Positions 9,063-19,600 of a stretch of 64,000 nt of DNA are shown piece by piece. Source of the DNA: Rothia aeria (GTDB lineage Bacteria; Actinomycetota; Actinomycetes; Actinomycetales; Micrococcaceae). Both the position numbers and the translations under genes were made by a program. The notes under the pieces were generated by a model, which did no database searches, had not been told where the DNA came from, and was given only the letters and a program-made list of their open reading frames with translations. The stretch covers positions 1,240,001 through 1,304,000 of the forward strand of contig AP017895.1 of assembly GCA_002355935.1 (NCBI GenBank), given 5' to 3'. Position 1 is the first letter of the stretch. Every line of letters starts with the position of its first letter.

Positions 9063-9839
9063 ATGTCAGACAATATACCTGAAACCTTGTATACCTCCCA
9101 GCCTGCCCTCCATGCTCGAGAGGGAGAACAAAATACTGAGGATAAAGCGGCAAACACCGATTATCCTCACACTGCGGATGGCTCTACCGCAACCGCTCAG
9201 CCTGTCCCCCAAGAGAACATCCATAGCCAGAGTGTGACTGTTTCAGCGTTCGTTACTCCAGGATTTGAAGAACGTGTGCTTGGAGAACTAGAAGAGTTAC
9301 GTAACCGTTTTACCCATAAGATTGCTGAGGACCGTGCGAAGAATCAGCTGATTGTTTCGGTCCAACAGAGTTTACGTGAGCGTGATGAGACAGCTAGGGG
9401 AGAAGCATACCGCTCTATATTCAAGGAGATCCTCGTCGCCTTGGACCGATTGATCTCTCAAGAACCCTCAGCAGCTCTTACAGAATCAGTGCGGGAAGAA
9501 ATCCTTGACATTCTCGCGCTGCGTGGACTGGAACGCATTGAGGCAAAAGGCCTCTACAACCCCGCAATTCATGAAGTTGCTGGTGTGGTACCTGCTGATG
9601 AGACGCATCCAGCGGGGAGTATCGTATCTGAGGTGAAGGAAGGTTTTATGCTTGCTGACCGAGTGCTCCGCCCTGCTTTGGTAACTGTGGCGCGTGCTGC
9701 TCAAGTTTCTAACGGCGTTCAACCTGAGACTACTTATACCGAACCTTCAGAGAACACCATCGAAGCATCCGGAACATTGCAGCCACATAACCCAACAGCT
9801 GTTCCCCAGGCAGAGCCTAACGAAACGCATCTGTCATAA
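9063..9839 (+). CDS. GrpE-like nucleotide exchange factor
   Basis: A 258-residue protein. The first 70 residues are polar and probably disordered. A long helix follows (EERVLGELEELRNRF onward), then the compact GrpE beta domain with its signature: YNPAIHEVAGVV, HPAGSIVSEVKEGF and ADRVLRPALVTVARA. GrpE dimers open the Hsp70 nucleotide-binding domain to release ADP. The ATG at 9063 is preferred over an upstream TTG because GAGGGA precedes it. The C-terminal 60 residues past the beta domain are again low-complexity, which is unusual. It closes the chaperone island and ends before a bidirectional terminator. It is divergent from housekeeping GrpE, which suggests it serves the two local Hsp70s. 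Confidence 0.82.
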   Translation: MSDNIPETLYTSQPALHAREGEQNTEDKAANTDYPHTADGSTATAQPVPQENIHSQSVTVSAFVTPGFEERVLGELEELRNRFTHKIAEDRAKNQLIVSVQQSLRERDETARGEAYRSIFKEILVALDRLISQEPSAALTESVREEILDILALRGLERIEAKGLYNPAIHEVAGVVPADETHPAGSIVSEVKEGFMLADRVLRPALVTVARAAQVSNGVQPETTYTEPSENTIEASGTLQPHNPTAVPQAEPNETHLS

Positions 9840-9856
9840 CTTTTCCTGATATTGTC

Positions 9857-9892
9857 TCAGGGGTGCCTAGGCCCTAGCCTAGACACCCCTGA
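9857..9892. terminator. Bidirectional terminator, grpE-like / glpK
   Basis: Hairpin arms TCAGGGGTG (9857-9865) and CACCCCTGA (9884-9892), extended inward by CTAGG/CCTAG after a mismatch. It lies between convergent genes. Confidence 0.7.
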
Positions 9893-9918
9893 TATACGGT
9901 AGGCCGCAAATTTAAAGT

Positions 9919-11475
9919 TTATGCGGTGGGCACGTCCTCATCCACCCAGTCGAGGGTGCGCGCCACAGCCTTCTTCCAAAGGCGGTACTGGCGGTCTACC
10001 TCGGACTGCTCCATGGCAGGCAGCCACCGCTTATCCTCAGCCCAGTTCTCGACAACGTCTTTCTCGCCGTCCCAGAAACCGACCGCAATACCGGCTGCGT
10101 AGGCGGCCCCCAACGCAGTAGTCTCAATAACCTTCGGACGGATCACCGGGACCCCCAGAATATCCGCCTGGAACTGCATCAGGAACTCGTTCGCGGTCAT
10201 ACCGCCATCCACACGCAGCTCGGAAAGCTTCACACCGGAATCGGCGTTCATCGCGTCCAACACCTCGCGGGTCTGGAAAGCAGTCGCCTCCAGTGCCGCG
10301 CGCACAATGTGCGCCTTGTTTACGTAGCGGGTCAAACCTACGATCACGCCGCGCGCATCGGAACGCCAATGCGGTGCAAACAGGCCCGAGAACGCAGGAA
10401 CCACATAGCAGCCACCCGAATCCTCAACAGAGGTCGCCAGCGCCTCAGACTCAGAGGCGTTGGTGAGCATGCCCAGGTTATCGCGGAGCCACTGAATCAG
10501 CGAACCACTCATCGCAACCGAGCCCTCTAGGGCATAAACGGGGTCGGTGTCACCAATCTTGTACGCCACAGTCGTCAGAAGACCGTTATCTGAGAACACG
10601 GGCTCATTCCCGGTGTTCATCAGCATGAAGTTACCGGTACCGTAGGTGTTCTTCGCCATGCCCTTCTCAAAGCAAGCCTGCCCGAAGGTTGCCGCCTGCT
10701 GATCGCCCAGGATACCGGCAATGGGTGTGCCGCGCATCAGGCCGGTCGGGCGCCCATAACCGTAGATCTCAGAAGAGGACTTAATCTCGGGGAGCATGCT
10801 CATGGGAATACCCATATCGGCAGCGATCTGCGGATCCCACTCAAGAGTACGAATGTTCATGAGCAGAGTGCGGGATGCGTTCGTCACGTCAGTCACGTGC
10901 ACGCCGCCATCAACACCGCCGGTCAGGTTCCACACCACCCAGCTGTCGGTGTTGCCAAAAAGCAGATCACCGCGTTCGGCACGCTCACGAGCGCCGGGAA
11001 CATTATCGAGAATCCACTTAATCTTGGGTCCTGAGAAGTAGGTTGAAAGATTCAGGCCCACAACATCGTGGTACTTGCCCACACCGTCATCGCCAGCGAG
11101 CTCATCAACAACTTCTTGGGTGCGGGTGTCCTGCCAGACAATTGCGTTATAAACCGGCTCACCAGTGTTCTTATCCCACACCACCGTGGTCTCACGCTGA
11201 TTGGTGATGCCCACTGCGGCAATCTCGTGATGGTTTACCTCACCGTTTGCCATCGCCATTGCAACGGCTTTACGCACGTTATCCCAAATCTCAACGGGGT
11301 TGTGCTCAACCCAACCTGCCTTGGGGAAAATCTGCTCGTGCTCAAGCTGACCCACAGAAACGATCTTGCCCGCCTTATCGAAAAGGATAGCCCGGGAGCT
11401 GGTGGTGCCCTGGTCGATAGACATAATGTACTTGCGCTCAACATTCAGGGTGGCGCTGTGTAGGGGGTTAGTCAT
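9919..11475 (-). CDS. glpK: Glycerol kinase
   Basis: A 518-residue FGGY-family kinase that phosphorylates glycerol to glycerol-3-phosphate with ATP in the cytoplasm. The ATP-binding start MSIDQGTTSSRAILFD, the substrate motif GITNQRETTVVWD, and the C-terminal ELRVDGGMTANEFLMQFQAD are all present and uninterrupted. The start at 11475 follows GAGGAAATCACT; the frame extends further upstream but without conserved residues. It is the last gene of the leftward glpD-glpF-glpK group, 153 bases after glpF, so all three steps of glycerol use (entry, phosphorylation, oxidation) lie together. Confidence 0.97.
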   Translation of the reverse strand: MTNPLHSATLNVERKYIMSIDQGTTSSRAILFDKAGKIVSVGQLEHEQIFPKAGWVEHNPVEIWDNVRKAVAMAMANGEVNHHEIAAVGITNQRETTVVWDKNTGEPVYNAIVWQDTRTQEVVDELAGDDGVGKYHDVVGLNLSTYFSGPKIKWILDNVPGARERAERGDLLFGNTDSWVVWNLTGGVDGGVHVTDVTNASRTLLMNIRTLEWDPQIAADMGIPMSMLPEIKSSSEIYGYGRPTGLMRGTPIAGILGDQQAATFGQACFEKGMAKNTYGTGNFMLMNTGNEPVFSDNGLLTTVAYKIGDTDPVYALEGSVAMSGSLIQWLRDNLGMLTNASESEALATSVEDSGGCYVVPAFSGLFAPHWRSDARGVIVGLTRYVNKAHIVRAALEATAFQTREVLDAMNADSGVKLSELRVDGGMTANEFLMQFQADILGVPVIRPKVIETTALGAAYAAGIAVGFWDGEKDVVENWAEDKRWLPAMEQSEVDRQYRLWKKAVARTLDWVDEDVPTA

Positions 11476-11628
11476 AGTGATTTCCTCACTGTTGTGGGAG
11501 ACAGGCGGCCTGAAACACGCCAAACCTGTTATCTGACACGGAATAAAACTTTTAGGAGTAGAAACGGCAGAGGATACGCCGCCCGTCTCTTACATAACGG
11601 TGCCGGGCGGCGTATCACACCTCACCAA

Positions 11629-12432
11629 TTAGAGCGCCAACAGCGCCGGAACAATCAGGCCAGCGAGCACACCACCGATGGTGGGGCCAAGCACCGGCAC
11701 CCAGGAGTACGACCAGTTAGAGCCGCCCTTGCCGCGGATCGGAAGCACAAAGTGAGCGAAACGCGGGGCCAAGTCACGTGCCGGGTTAATGGCATACCCG
11801 GTTGCACCACCAAGGCTCATACCAATCACAACCACCACTAGGGCCACACCCAGCGGGCCAATCTGTGCAGGGGTCTTGCCCGAAGCAATAATCCACCCTA
11901 CCAGCACGAACGTACCGAGGATCTCCGTCACCAGGTTCCAGCCGTACGACTTAATAGCGGGGCCGGTCGCGAAGATACCTAGGCGGTCGCCTTTCTCCTC
12001 ATCAAAGTGTTTTTTGTACGCGAGGAAAGCCGCCACAGCACCGCAGAACCCGCCGAGCATCTGCCCGGCAATATAGATCGCAATATTAGCAGCCGAAGCG
12101 GGTACATTCTCGGCAAGGTCACGCCCGGCTGAGGCCAGCCCGAGAGTCACAGCAGGGTTGAGATGGGCGCCCGAAGGGAAAGACAGGTACACGGCGGTGA
12201 ACACCGCAAGACCCCAGCCGAAGGTAATAACAACCCAGCCAGCGTTCTTAGCGTATGACTTGGGCAGGTTGACTGCGGCGCACACACCAGCACCGAGCAG
12301 AATCAGGATGAATGTCCCGAAAAATTCAGAGACAAACAGGCCTAACGTGTTGGCCTTACCGGCGGTATCCGCAAGGGCGCTACCGCCATCTGCGAGAAGC
12401 GTGCCGACGGCGGCAGCTAGAGGAATTGACAT
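11629..12432 (-). CDS. glpF: Glycerol uptake facilitator (aquaglyceroporin)
   Basis: A 267-residue MIP-family channel with six predicted membrane helices and both pore half-helix motifs: GAHLNPAVT near residue 90, and a second that reads GYAINPARDLAPR. The D of the second motif (NPARD) is typical of glycerol-permeable members. An extra N-terminal stretch of about 25 residues precedes the first helix. The ribosome binding site GAAAGGA lies upstream of the ATG. It sits 30 bases after glpD, consistent with one transcript. Confidence 0.95.
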   Translation of the reverse strand: MSIPLAAAVGTLLADGGSALADTAGKANTLGLFVSEFFGTFILILLGAGVCAAVNLPKSYAKNAGWVVITFGWGLAVFTAVYLSFPSGAHLNPAVTLGLASAGRDLAENVPASAANIAIYIAGQMLGGFCGAVAAFLAYKKHFDEEKGDRLGIFATGPAIKSYGWNLVTEILGTFVLVGWIIASGKTPAQIGPLGVALVVVVIGMSLGGATGYAINPARDLAPRFAHFVLPIRGKGGSNWSYSWVPVLGPTIGGVLAGLIVPALLAL

Positions 12433-12462
12433 AATCGTCCTTTCAGCACTGCATTGTGAACT

Positions 12463-14265
12463 TCACATAACTATACGGGCAGCTAAAAACCTGCGGCAGT
12501 TAGCTGTGGTGCACATTGAGCGTGCGGCGGGGGCCACAGGCTCAACGGCCTCAATCTTAGCGGATGCTTCGGCGTCGGTCGAGGCTGTCTCTGCCTGACG
12601 AATAGCCGCTACACGGGCCGCGTAGAGATCGAATTCTTTTTGGGCTTGTTCCGGCGACCAACCGAGTTCGGATCGCATAATCTCAAGGATCTCGGGGGCC
12701 GCAGCCAACCCGCGATCACGCTGTTCAAGGTCAAGACGCACGCGGCGAACCAGTACATCTTCCAGGTGCAGGGCACCTTCGTAGCGAACAGCGAATACAA
12801 CGTCGGCGCGTAGGAACTGCGGTGCGTGTTTAAGAGGCGCACCAAGGTCCGGATCAGCATCAATAAGCGCACCAAGATCCTCAATCTGCGCGCCGTAGCG
12901 TTCCAGCAGATGGGTAATACGGTCTTCATCCCAACCATAGCGTTGTGCGTAACGGCCACGGCCGGCCTCAATAGCGCGATACCCATCAGCACCCACCAGT
13001 GCGATCGTCTCCGTCACCGATGGACGTTCCTGTGCACGATCACCGAGTGCAAAATCAACCGCATCCGCCGCCATTACACGGTAGGTAGTCAGCTTGCCGC
13101 CAGCAATAGCGCTCATACCGGGGGCAACCTCCGTAACAGTATGCTCACGAGACACCTTAGTGGACTGGGCACCATCACCCTTAACCTTCGGCTGCAAGAG
13201 AGGACGCAGCCCCGAATAGGTGCCGATGATGTCATCATGGGTCAACGGGTCAGCAATCAGCTTGTTCGCCTGCTCCAGCACGTAATCAATATCCTGCCGA
13301 GTTGCCACAGGGCGCTCGCGATCCTCGGTATACGGGGTATCGGTCGTACCAATAATCCAGTAACGCTGCCACGGGATAATGAAAAGTACCGATTTTTCGG
13401 TCTTTGTGAAAATACCGCTAGTAGCCTGAATACGATCACGCGGCACGACAATGTGAATACCCTTAGACGCGAGTACCTCAAGGCCGGCATCCGGGTTCGC
13501 CAGAGATTCAGACTCTTCGGTCCAGACTCCGGTGGCATTAATAATGTGTTTCGCTTTGACCGTGAGCTCCTGCCCGCTTTCCAGATCGGCCAGCCGCGCA
13601 CCCACCACCTTGCCGGAGGTGTCTTTATCGATACCTACTACCTGGGTACGTGAAGCAGCCAGGGCACCATAACCGCTGGCGGTGCGAACAACATCAACAA
13701 CTAGGCGGGCATCATCTACGCGTGCATCATAGAACTGAATAGCGCCGGTAAATGCAGAATCTTTGATATCGGGGAAAACCGTTTTAGTGCCCTTCTTCGT
13801 GAAGTGACGCTGCGAAGGAACTCCCTTTTTGCCGCGCGAACCGATGTACGCGAGGGCATCGTACATGCCAATGCCGATAGCGGAATAGGAGCGCTCAATA
13901 ACGGGAGTCTTCAATGGCCACAAAAAGGGCTGCGCGTGCACGAGGTGAGGGGCAATTTTCTCGAGCAGCAGACCGCGTTCCTTGAGGGCCTCAGCTACGA
14001 GTTTGAAATCTAGGTTGTAGAGGTAGCGTAGGCCGCCGTGAATAAGTTTTGAGGACCAGGCGCTGGTACCTGCTGCCCAGTCTCCCGCTTCCACAATCCC
14101 TGTACGCAGGCCGCGAGTCGCCGCGTCGAGGGCGATACCGGCACCGGTAATACCGCCGCCAATGACAAGAACGTCGAGTTCGGGTCCTTCCGCCATATCA
14201 GCCAGTGCGCGTGCACGAGAGGAAGCGGTGAGGTGAGAAAGTTTATTGAACTGCTGAGAGCCCAT
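12463..14265 (-). CDS. glpD: FAD-dependent glycerol-3-phosphate dehydrogenase
   Basis: A 600-residue membrane-associated flavoenzyme oxidising glycerol-3-phosphate to dihydroxyacetone phosphate and feeding electrons to quinone. The dinucleotide fold is clear (LDVLVIGGGITGAGIALDAA, residues about 27-46), as are WSSKLIHGGLRYL, IINATGVWTE and GGKLTTYRVMA. The start at 14265 is used because AAAAGGAT lies about 10 bases upstream. The last 13 residues (SMCTTANCRRF onward) look atypical; one extra C in the preceding C run would instead end the protein at RRTLNVHHS, so the exact C-terminus is uncertain. It is divergent from the SorC-type regulator, 201 bases away. Confidence 0.95.
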   Translation of the reverse strand: MGSQQFNKLSHLTASSRARALADMAEGPELDVLVIGGGITGAGIALDAATRGLRTGIVEAGDWAAGTSAWSSKLIHGGLRYLYNLDFKLVAEALKERGLLLEKIAPHLVHAQPFLWPLKTPVIERSYSAIGIGMYDALAYIGSRGKKGVPSQRHFTKKGTKTVFPDIKDSAFTGAIQFYDARVDDARLVVDVVRTASGYGALAASRTQVVGIDKDTSGKVVGARLADLESGQELTVKAKHIINATGVWTEESESLANPDAGLEVLASKGIHIVVPRDRIQATSGIFTKTEKSVLFIIPWQRYWIIGTTDTPYTEDRERPVATRQDIDYVLEQANKLIADPLTHDDIIGTYSGLRPLLQPKVKGDGAQSTKVSREHTVTEVAPGMSAIAGGKLTTYRVMAADAVDFALGDRAQERPSVTETIALVGADGYRAIEAGRGRYAQRYGWDEDRITHLLERYGAQIEDLGALIDADPDLGAPLKHAPQFLRADVVFAVRYEGALHLEDVLVRRVRLDLEQRDRGLAAAPEILEIMRSELGWSPEQAQKEFDLYAARVAAIRQAETASTDAEASAKIEAVEPVAPAARSMCTTANCRRFLAARIVM

Positions 14266-14411
14266 TTGTGTTCTAATCCTTTTCTTCAGGGGCGTCTTTG
14301 TCGTCTGTGGTTGGGGAGGGAATAGGCCCACCTGTGCCGGGTGGGAACCGGCGCCAAAGCCAGCAAACTGTGTGCTTACACCGTTTTGAGGTTGCACTCA
14401 GTAAAACCTGG

Positions 14412-14428
14412 TGGTGAAATATTTACCA
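14412..14428. promoter_or_regulatory. Candidate operator between glpD and its divergent regulator
   Basis: The imperfect palindrome TGGTGAAATATTTACCA has arms TGGT(G)AAAT and ATTTACCA. It sits 39 bases before the regulator start in the shared promoter region. That is a plausible place for autoregulation and glp control, but there is no direct evidence of binding. Confidence 0.35.
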
Positions 14429-14466
14429 AGTATTATGAACGGATTTTCATGCGGGGGAGGGTGCAT

Positions 14467-15412
14467 GTGAACGGACGAATCAATCAAGCCTATGAGGCCG
14501 CACAACTGTATTACGTACAAGATATGACTATGGACGGTATCGCTAATCGGCTTGGGGTTTCCCGCGCTACCGTCTCACGACTTCTCAAAAGCGCTCGTGA
14601 AACTGGCATGGTGCAGATTCGTCTGGATGATTCTTTCCGGGTTCGCAGCGAACTTGAGCGGCGCATTAGCGAACGATATAAGACCCGTGTAAGCCTAGTA
14701 AACACTCGGGCGGATGCTACACCTATCGCGGTGATGGGACAGGTGGCCCGTACTGCCGCCCAGCTTCTGGACTCTTTGATTGACGACGGAACAAGTGTTG
14801 GGGTGGCATGGGGTGCGACCGTCACTGAGGTGTCTCGGCATCTGCCGCGCCGCCCCCTCAATGGGGTAAAAATAGTGCAGCTCAACGGAGCGGGAAACGC
14901 CCACCACACCGGAATACCGTACCTGGACACCCTGCTGGGACGACTTGTTACAGCCTATGACGCATATATAGTGCATTTCCCCGTTCCTGCGTTTTTTGAC
15001 TATGCCGACACGAAAGACGCTATGTGGCGGGAAAGGAGCGTGCAGGCAACTCTGCGGGCCCAACGCAAGGTTGACGTGGCGCTCTTTGGTATTGGTGCTT
15101 TCGGTGGGGCAATCCCATCGCATGTGTACTCTGGCGGGTATTTCGATGCTGCCGCGCAGCGTACACTGCGTGAGCAGGGGGTGGTGGGGATATATGTACT
15201 ATCCTGTTGCGAGAAGACGGCTCGTGGAAGGACCTGGAGATGAACCGCCGGGCCTCTGGCCCCACCCCGACAGAGCTAACTCATATTCCGCGTAGGTTGT
15301 GTGTGGCCTCTGGGGTGCATCGGGCAGCTGTGCTGCGGGCAGCATTGCGCACGGGGCCATCACTGACCTGGTGCTGGATGAGCAGTTGGGGCGGGCCCTT
15401 ATTGAGAAGTAA
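14467..15412 (+). CDS. SorC-family sugar-type transcriptional regulator (two frame breaks)
   Basis: About 315 residues. An N-terminal helix-turn-helix (MTMDGIANRLGVSRATVSRL, residues about 20-39) is followed by a SorC/DeoR-C effector domain (DDGTSVGVAWGATVTEVSR, VALFGIGAFGG, CVASGVHRAAVLRAAL). Such proteins bind phosphorylated sugars or polyols and control adjacent catabolic genes. I start at the GTG at 14467, six bases after GGAGG. The frame breaks at GGGG 15186-15189 and GGGG 15353-15356. One G in each gives VVGDICTILLREDGSWKDLE and the end DLVLDEQLGRALIEK. Divergence from glpDFK makes glycerol-3-phosphate or a related triose the likely signal, by inference. Confidence 0.85.
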
Positions 15413-15444
15413 GAGCGAGGGCTTTTCGGTGTGGAGGGCAGCTG

Positions 15445-16344
15445 TTAAGAGTCGAACGCTTCACTCACCGCATACCGCATGGCTTCACGTACCATGGCAA
15501 GGGCGGGGGTTGTGACCGCATCGGCGCGTACCGCGGTAAAAATACTGCGGTAGGGGGCTCCCGGCAGATCCACTACCCGTAACCCTTCAGAGTTGGAGAG
15601 TGAAGCGAGAATAAAGCCGGGCACAATACTGGCGGCAAAACCAGCACGTACCAAGTTCACATTAGTGATCATGTCGTTGGCGCTGTATCGGATCTCGGGT
15701 TCGAACCCGGCGGCTCGGCATTGGTTGACGGCCCACCGGCGGGAGGTATTTTCTTCCCTTTCAAGAACCCACGGGATGTGTCGTGCCTCGTGTAGGGAGC
15801 GGATGGGGGAGTCCGCTGGAACGATGAGGCTCAGAGGGTCTTCAACCAGCAGCTCGGAGTGAAGTTCGGGGTATTCAGGGATGTAATGGTGTGGGTAGGA
15901 TTCGGCGATTACCATGTCGTATTCGCGGCTTCTGGTCATTGAGATGCCGGTTTCCGGATCGATCTGAAGAACCTGCAGCACTAGACGCGGGGCGTGGTCG
16001 TGAAGGTAGGCGAGGGTGCGTGGCAATAAGGCGAATGATGCGGACTGGAAAATTGCTAGACGTACAGTTCCGGCTGGCTCTCCGGCGAGGGTAGCTACGC
16101 TGGTTTGCATGCGGTCTACTTCCCGCAGAATACGTCGGGCTGTTTCGATGACTACTAGCCCGGCGCTGGTAAGCTGCACACGCCTGCCTACGCGTTGGAG
16201 CAGGGCGGTTCCTGCTTCTTTTTCGAGGTTAGTGATCTGCTGGGAGACAGCTGATGGGGTGAGATTAAGTGCATGCGCGGCAGAGATGATGGTGCCTCGC
16301 TCGTGGATTTCAAGGAGCATCTGCATGCGGCGGATGTCGTACAT
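15445..16344 (-). CDS. LysR-family transcriptional regulator
   Basis: A 299-residue LysR-type regulator. It has an N-terminal winged helix-turn-helix (ISAAHALNLTPSAVSQQITN, residues about 20-39) and a periplasmic-binding-like effector domain starting near residue 92 (TVRLAIFQSASFALLPRTLA). It has a GAAGGA ribosome binding site. It is transcribed divergently from putA across a 337-base gap, the classic arrangement for a LysR protein that controls its neighbour. Proline-responsive control of putA is therefore likely but inferred. No frame break is seen. Confidence 0.88.
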   Translation of the reverse strand: MYDIRRMQMLLEIHERGTIISAAHALNLTPSAVSQQITNLEKEAGTALLQRVGRRVQLTSAGLVVIETARRILREVDRMQTSVATLAGEPAGTVRLAIFQSASFALLPRTLAYLHDHAPRLVLQVLQIDPETGISMTRSREYDMVIAESYPHHYIPEYPELHSELLVEDPLSLIVPADSPIRSLHEARHIPWVLEREENTSRRWAVNQCRAAGFEPEIRYSANDMITNVNLVRAGFAASIVPGFILASLSNSEGLRVVDLPGAPYRSIFTAVRADAVTTPALAMVREAMRYAVSEAFDS

Positions 16345-16681
16345 GGCTGTCCTTCTGCTGGGTGAGATGGGGCTGCGACGTCTCTAGGATTTCAAGATTA
16401 GTATATAGAGATTAGCCTCACATCTACTCTAGGGTGATGAACCCCACTATTTTGGGGTATTTGGGGGAGTAAAGTAAGCGGCTGAAACCTCCTGCACTCC
16501 TGAAATGTGGCGGATTTTCGGGAGAAAACGATGCCACAGCAATTATTTAGAAATTTTAAACAATATATGGCACAAACATTTATTTTTTCTAATGAGGTAT
16601 TTCCCACCCTTTTGTGGTGAAATAGAGACATCATTAAGCTTCGTGCGCATCGCGCGCACCGTAGTTAGTTAGGAGTCAAGG
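16345..16681. promoter_or_regulatory. Divergent LysR / putA control region
   Basis: A 337-base gap. It contains the inverted repeat ACCCC (16441-16445) and GGGGT (16454-16458) and a very A+T-rich stretch at about 16535-16600, suited to promoter melting. A second weaker dyad (CCCACCCTTTTGTGGTG) lies at about 16602-16618. These are candidate LysR binding sites only. Confidence 0.4.
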
Positions 16682-19600
16682 ATGACGCATCCTTTCGCAT
16701 CTGAGCACTACCAGAACATGGCGAACGAGGCTCGTAAGCTCGTCCGTCAGTGGGTCACTGAGGCGCAGAACGAGAAATCAACCTTTGCCGCTGAGCAACT
16801 CGCTGGCGTGCTCAAGGATCCGAATGGCCTGCCTTTTACTGTCGGTTTTGTCGACGGCGTGATCCGCCCCGAAGACGATAATGTCTCGGGTCGTAACCTC
16901 TCCCATATTGCATCTCTTGTTCCTTCCTTCCTGCCGTGGTATATGAAGTCCGCTGTTGGTATCGGCGGTAAGATGGCGGGTAAGCTCGCCTGGCCGACCG
17001 TTCCCGTAGCACGCCGAGTGCTCCGCGAGATGGTTGGGCACCTGATCGTTGATGCCTCCGACGAGAAGCTAGGTGGCGCAATTGCAGAGCTCACTAAGAC
17101 TGGCAACCGTCTAAACGTGAACCTTCTGGGTGAGGCTGTGCTGGGTGATAACGAAGCAGAGCACCGCCTTTCCGAGACCAAGCGACTGTTGGCACGTGAC
17201 GACGTTGATTATGTCTCCATTAAGGTATCGGCTGTCTCCGGCCCGCACCAGCACTGGGCGTTTGACGAAGTTGTTAATGAATCAGTCCGCCGCCTGACCC
17301 CGCTGTACGAACTGGCTGCCTCCACCAGCCCCACCAAGTTCATTAACCTGGACATGGAGGAGTACAAGGATCTGGACATGACCATTGACGTGTTCACCAA
17401 GATCCTGGATCAGCCGCAGCTGAAGAACCTCGAAGCGGGTATCGTGCTGCAGGCGTACCTGCCTGATACTCTTGCCGCTATGATCCGCTTGCAGGAGTGG
17501 GCTGCACGCCGCGTTGAGAACGGTGGCGCAGGTATTAAGGTTCGCCTCGTTAAGGGCGCCAACCTCTCCATGGAGATTGTTGAAGGTGTGATGCACGGTT
17601 GGCCCGTCACCACCTGGGACACCAAGCAGGCAGCGGATACTAACTACAAGCGTATCCTTGATTACGCCCTGCGCCCCGAACATGCCAAGAACATCCGCTT
17701 GGGTGTTGCTGGCCATAACCTCTTCGATGTGGCGTTTGCACTGCTGCTGGCTGAGGACCGCGGCGTTGCCGACCGTGTCGAATTTGAGATGCTGATCGGT
17801 ATGGCCGAGCAGCAAGCAAAGGTTATTCAGAAGCGTGTGGGCCACCTGCTCCTGTACACCCCCGTGGTAAACCCCAAGGAATTCGATGTTGCTATCGCCT
17901 ACCTGATCCGTCGTCTGGAAGAAAACGCATCAAGCGAGAACTTCATGTCGGGCATCTTTGACCTGGCAACTGACGAGGCTATCTTCAAGCGTGAGGAAGA
18001 ACGCTTCCTGCGCTCACTGAACTCCGTCACTGACGAGATTCCCTCCGCTAAGCGTACCCAGGACCGTTCCCACGAGAACGCTGAGAACGTCTTCGTCCCT
18101 GCGGGTCGCTTCGAGAACACCCCCGATACCGACCCCTCACTGGCAGGTAACCGTGCATGGGGTCGTGCGATCCTTGAGCGTTCCAAGAGCACCCAGTTGG
18201 GTATTGATATCCTCAAGGAGAATGAGCTGACCTCTGTTGCTGAGGCGGAGGCACTTATTGAGGAAACCGAGCAGGCTGGCAAGGCTTGGGGTCGTCTCTC
18301 CGGTGCTGAGCGGGCTAAGATTCTGCGCCACGTGGGTAAGGGTATTGCTCTGCACCGTGCAGACCTGCTGGAGGTTATGGCTGCCGAAGCTGGCAAGACT
18401 CTTGAGCAGGGTGATACCGAGGTATCTGAGGCTATCGACTTTGCGTACTACTATGCAATGCTGGCTGAGGACCTCGATAAGATGGACGGTGCTCGGGCTA
18501 AGTCTGTAGACCTGACCCTGGTCGTTCCGCCGTGGAACTTCCCGACTGCTATTCCCGCCGGTGGTGTGCTTGCCGGTTTAGCCGCAGGTTCTGCTGTTAT
18601 CTTCAAGCCCGCAACCATTACCGCCCGCACCGGTGCTCTGATTGCAGATATTATGTGGGACGCTGGCGTGCCGAAGGAAGTTCTGAAGCTTGTCAAGGTT
18701 GTTGACCGTGAGGCAGGTAAGGTACTCATTTCCCACCCCGAGGTGGATCGTCTGATTCTTACCGGCGGCTACGAGACCGCTGAGCTGTTCCGCTCCTGGC
18801 GCGATGACCTGCCGCTGTTCGGTGAAACCTCAGGTAAGAACTCCATTATTGTTACCCCGAACGCTGACATCGACTTGGCTGTGAAGGACGTCGTATACTC
18901 GGCGTTCGGTCACGCGGGTCAGAAGTGCTCTGCCGGTTCAACTGTTATCCTGGTTGGTTCCGTGGCTCAGTCTGAGCGGTTCCGTCGTCAGCTGCTTGAC
19001 TCCGTGAACTCCCTGCACGTGGCGCACCCGCAGGACATTGAGTCTCAGATGGGCCCGGTGGCGCAGAAGCCTGAGGAGAAGCTACTCCGCGGTCTGACCA
19101 CCCTTGGTCCGGGTGAGCGTTGGCTGATTCAGCCTAAGGAACTGGACGAGACCGGCCGCCTGTGGAGCCCCGGCGTTCGTGAAGGCGTCAAGCCTGGCTC
19201 TGAGTACCATATGACTGAGTACTTCGGTCCGATTCTGGGTATTATGACTGCTGACACCCTTGAAGAGGCTATTGAGCTGCAGAATGCTCCCGACTACGGC
19301 CTGACTGCTGGTCTGCACTCGCTTGATGCTGATGACCTTGAGCTGTGGCTCTCCAAGGTGCAGGCGGGTAACGTGTACGTGAACCGTGGTATCACCGGTG
19401 CAATTGTTCGCCGCCAGCCCTTCGGTGGCTGGAAGAAGTCTACCGTCGGTTCCGGTACCAAAGCTGGTGGCCCCAACTACCTGGTCGCACTTACCGACTG
19501 GGAGCCGGATCACGCAACCGCTACTACCGTTCCGCAGTCTGTGGCGGTACGCGAGGTACTGGCCACCGCTGAGGGCGCTAGCCTGTGCGGCGCAAAGGAC

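Noticed and set aside
15690-15720. CGGGTTCGAACCCG, which looks like a tRNA T-arm
   Set aside because: It lies in the LysR coding sequence, with no acceptor, D or anticodon arms around it.
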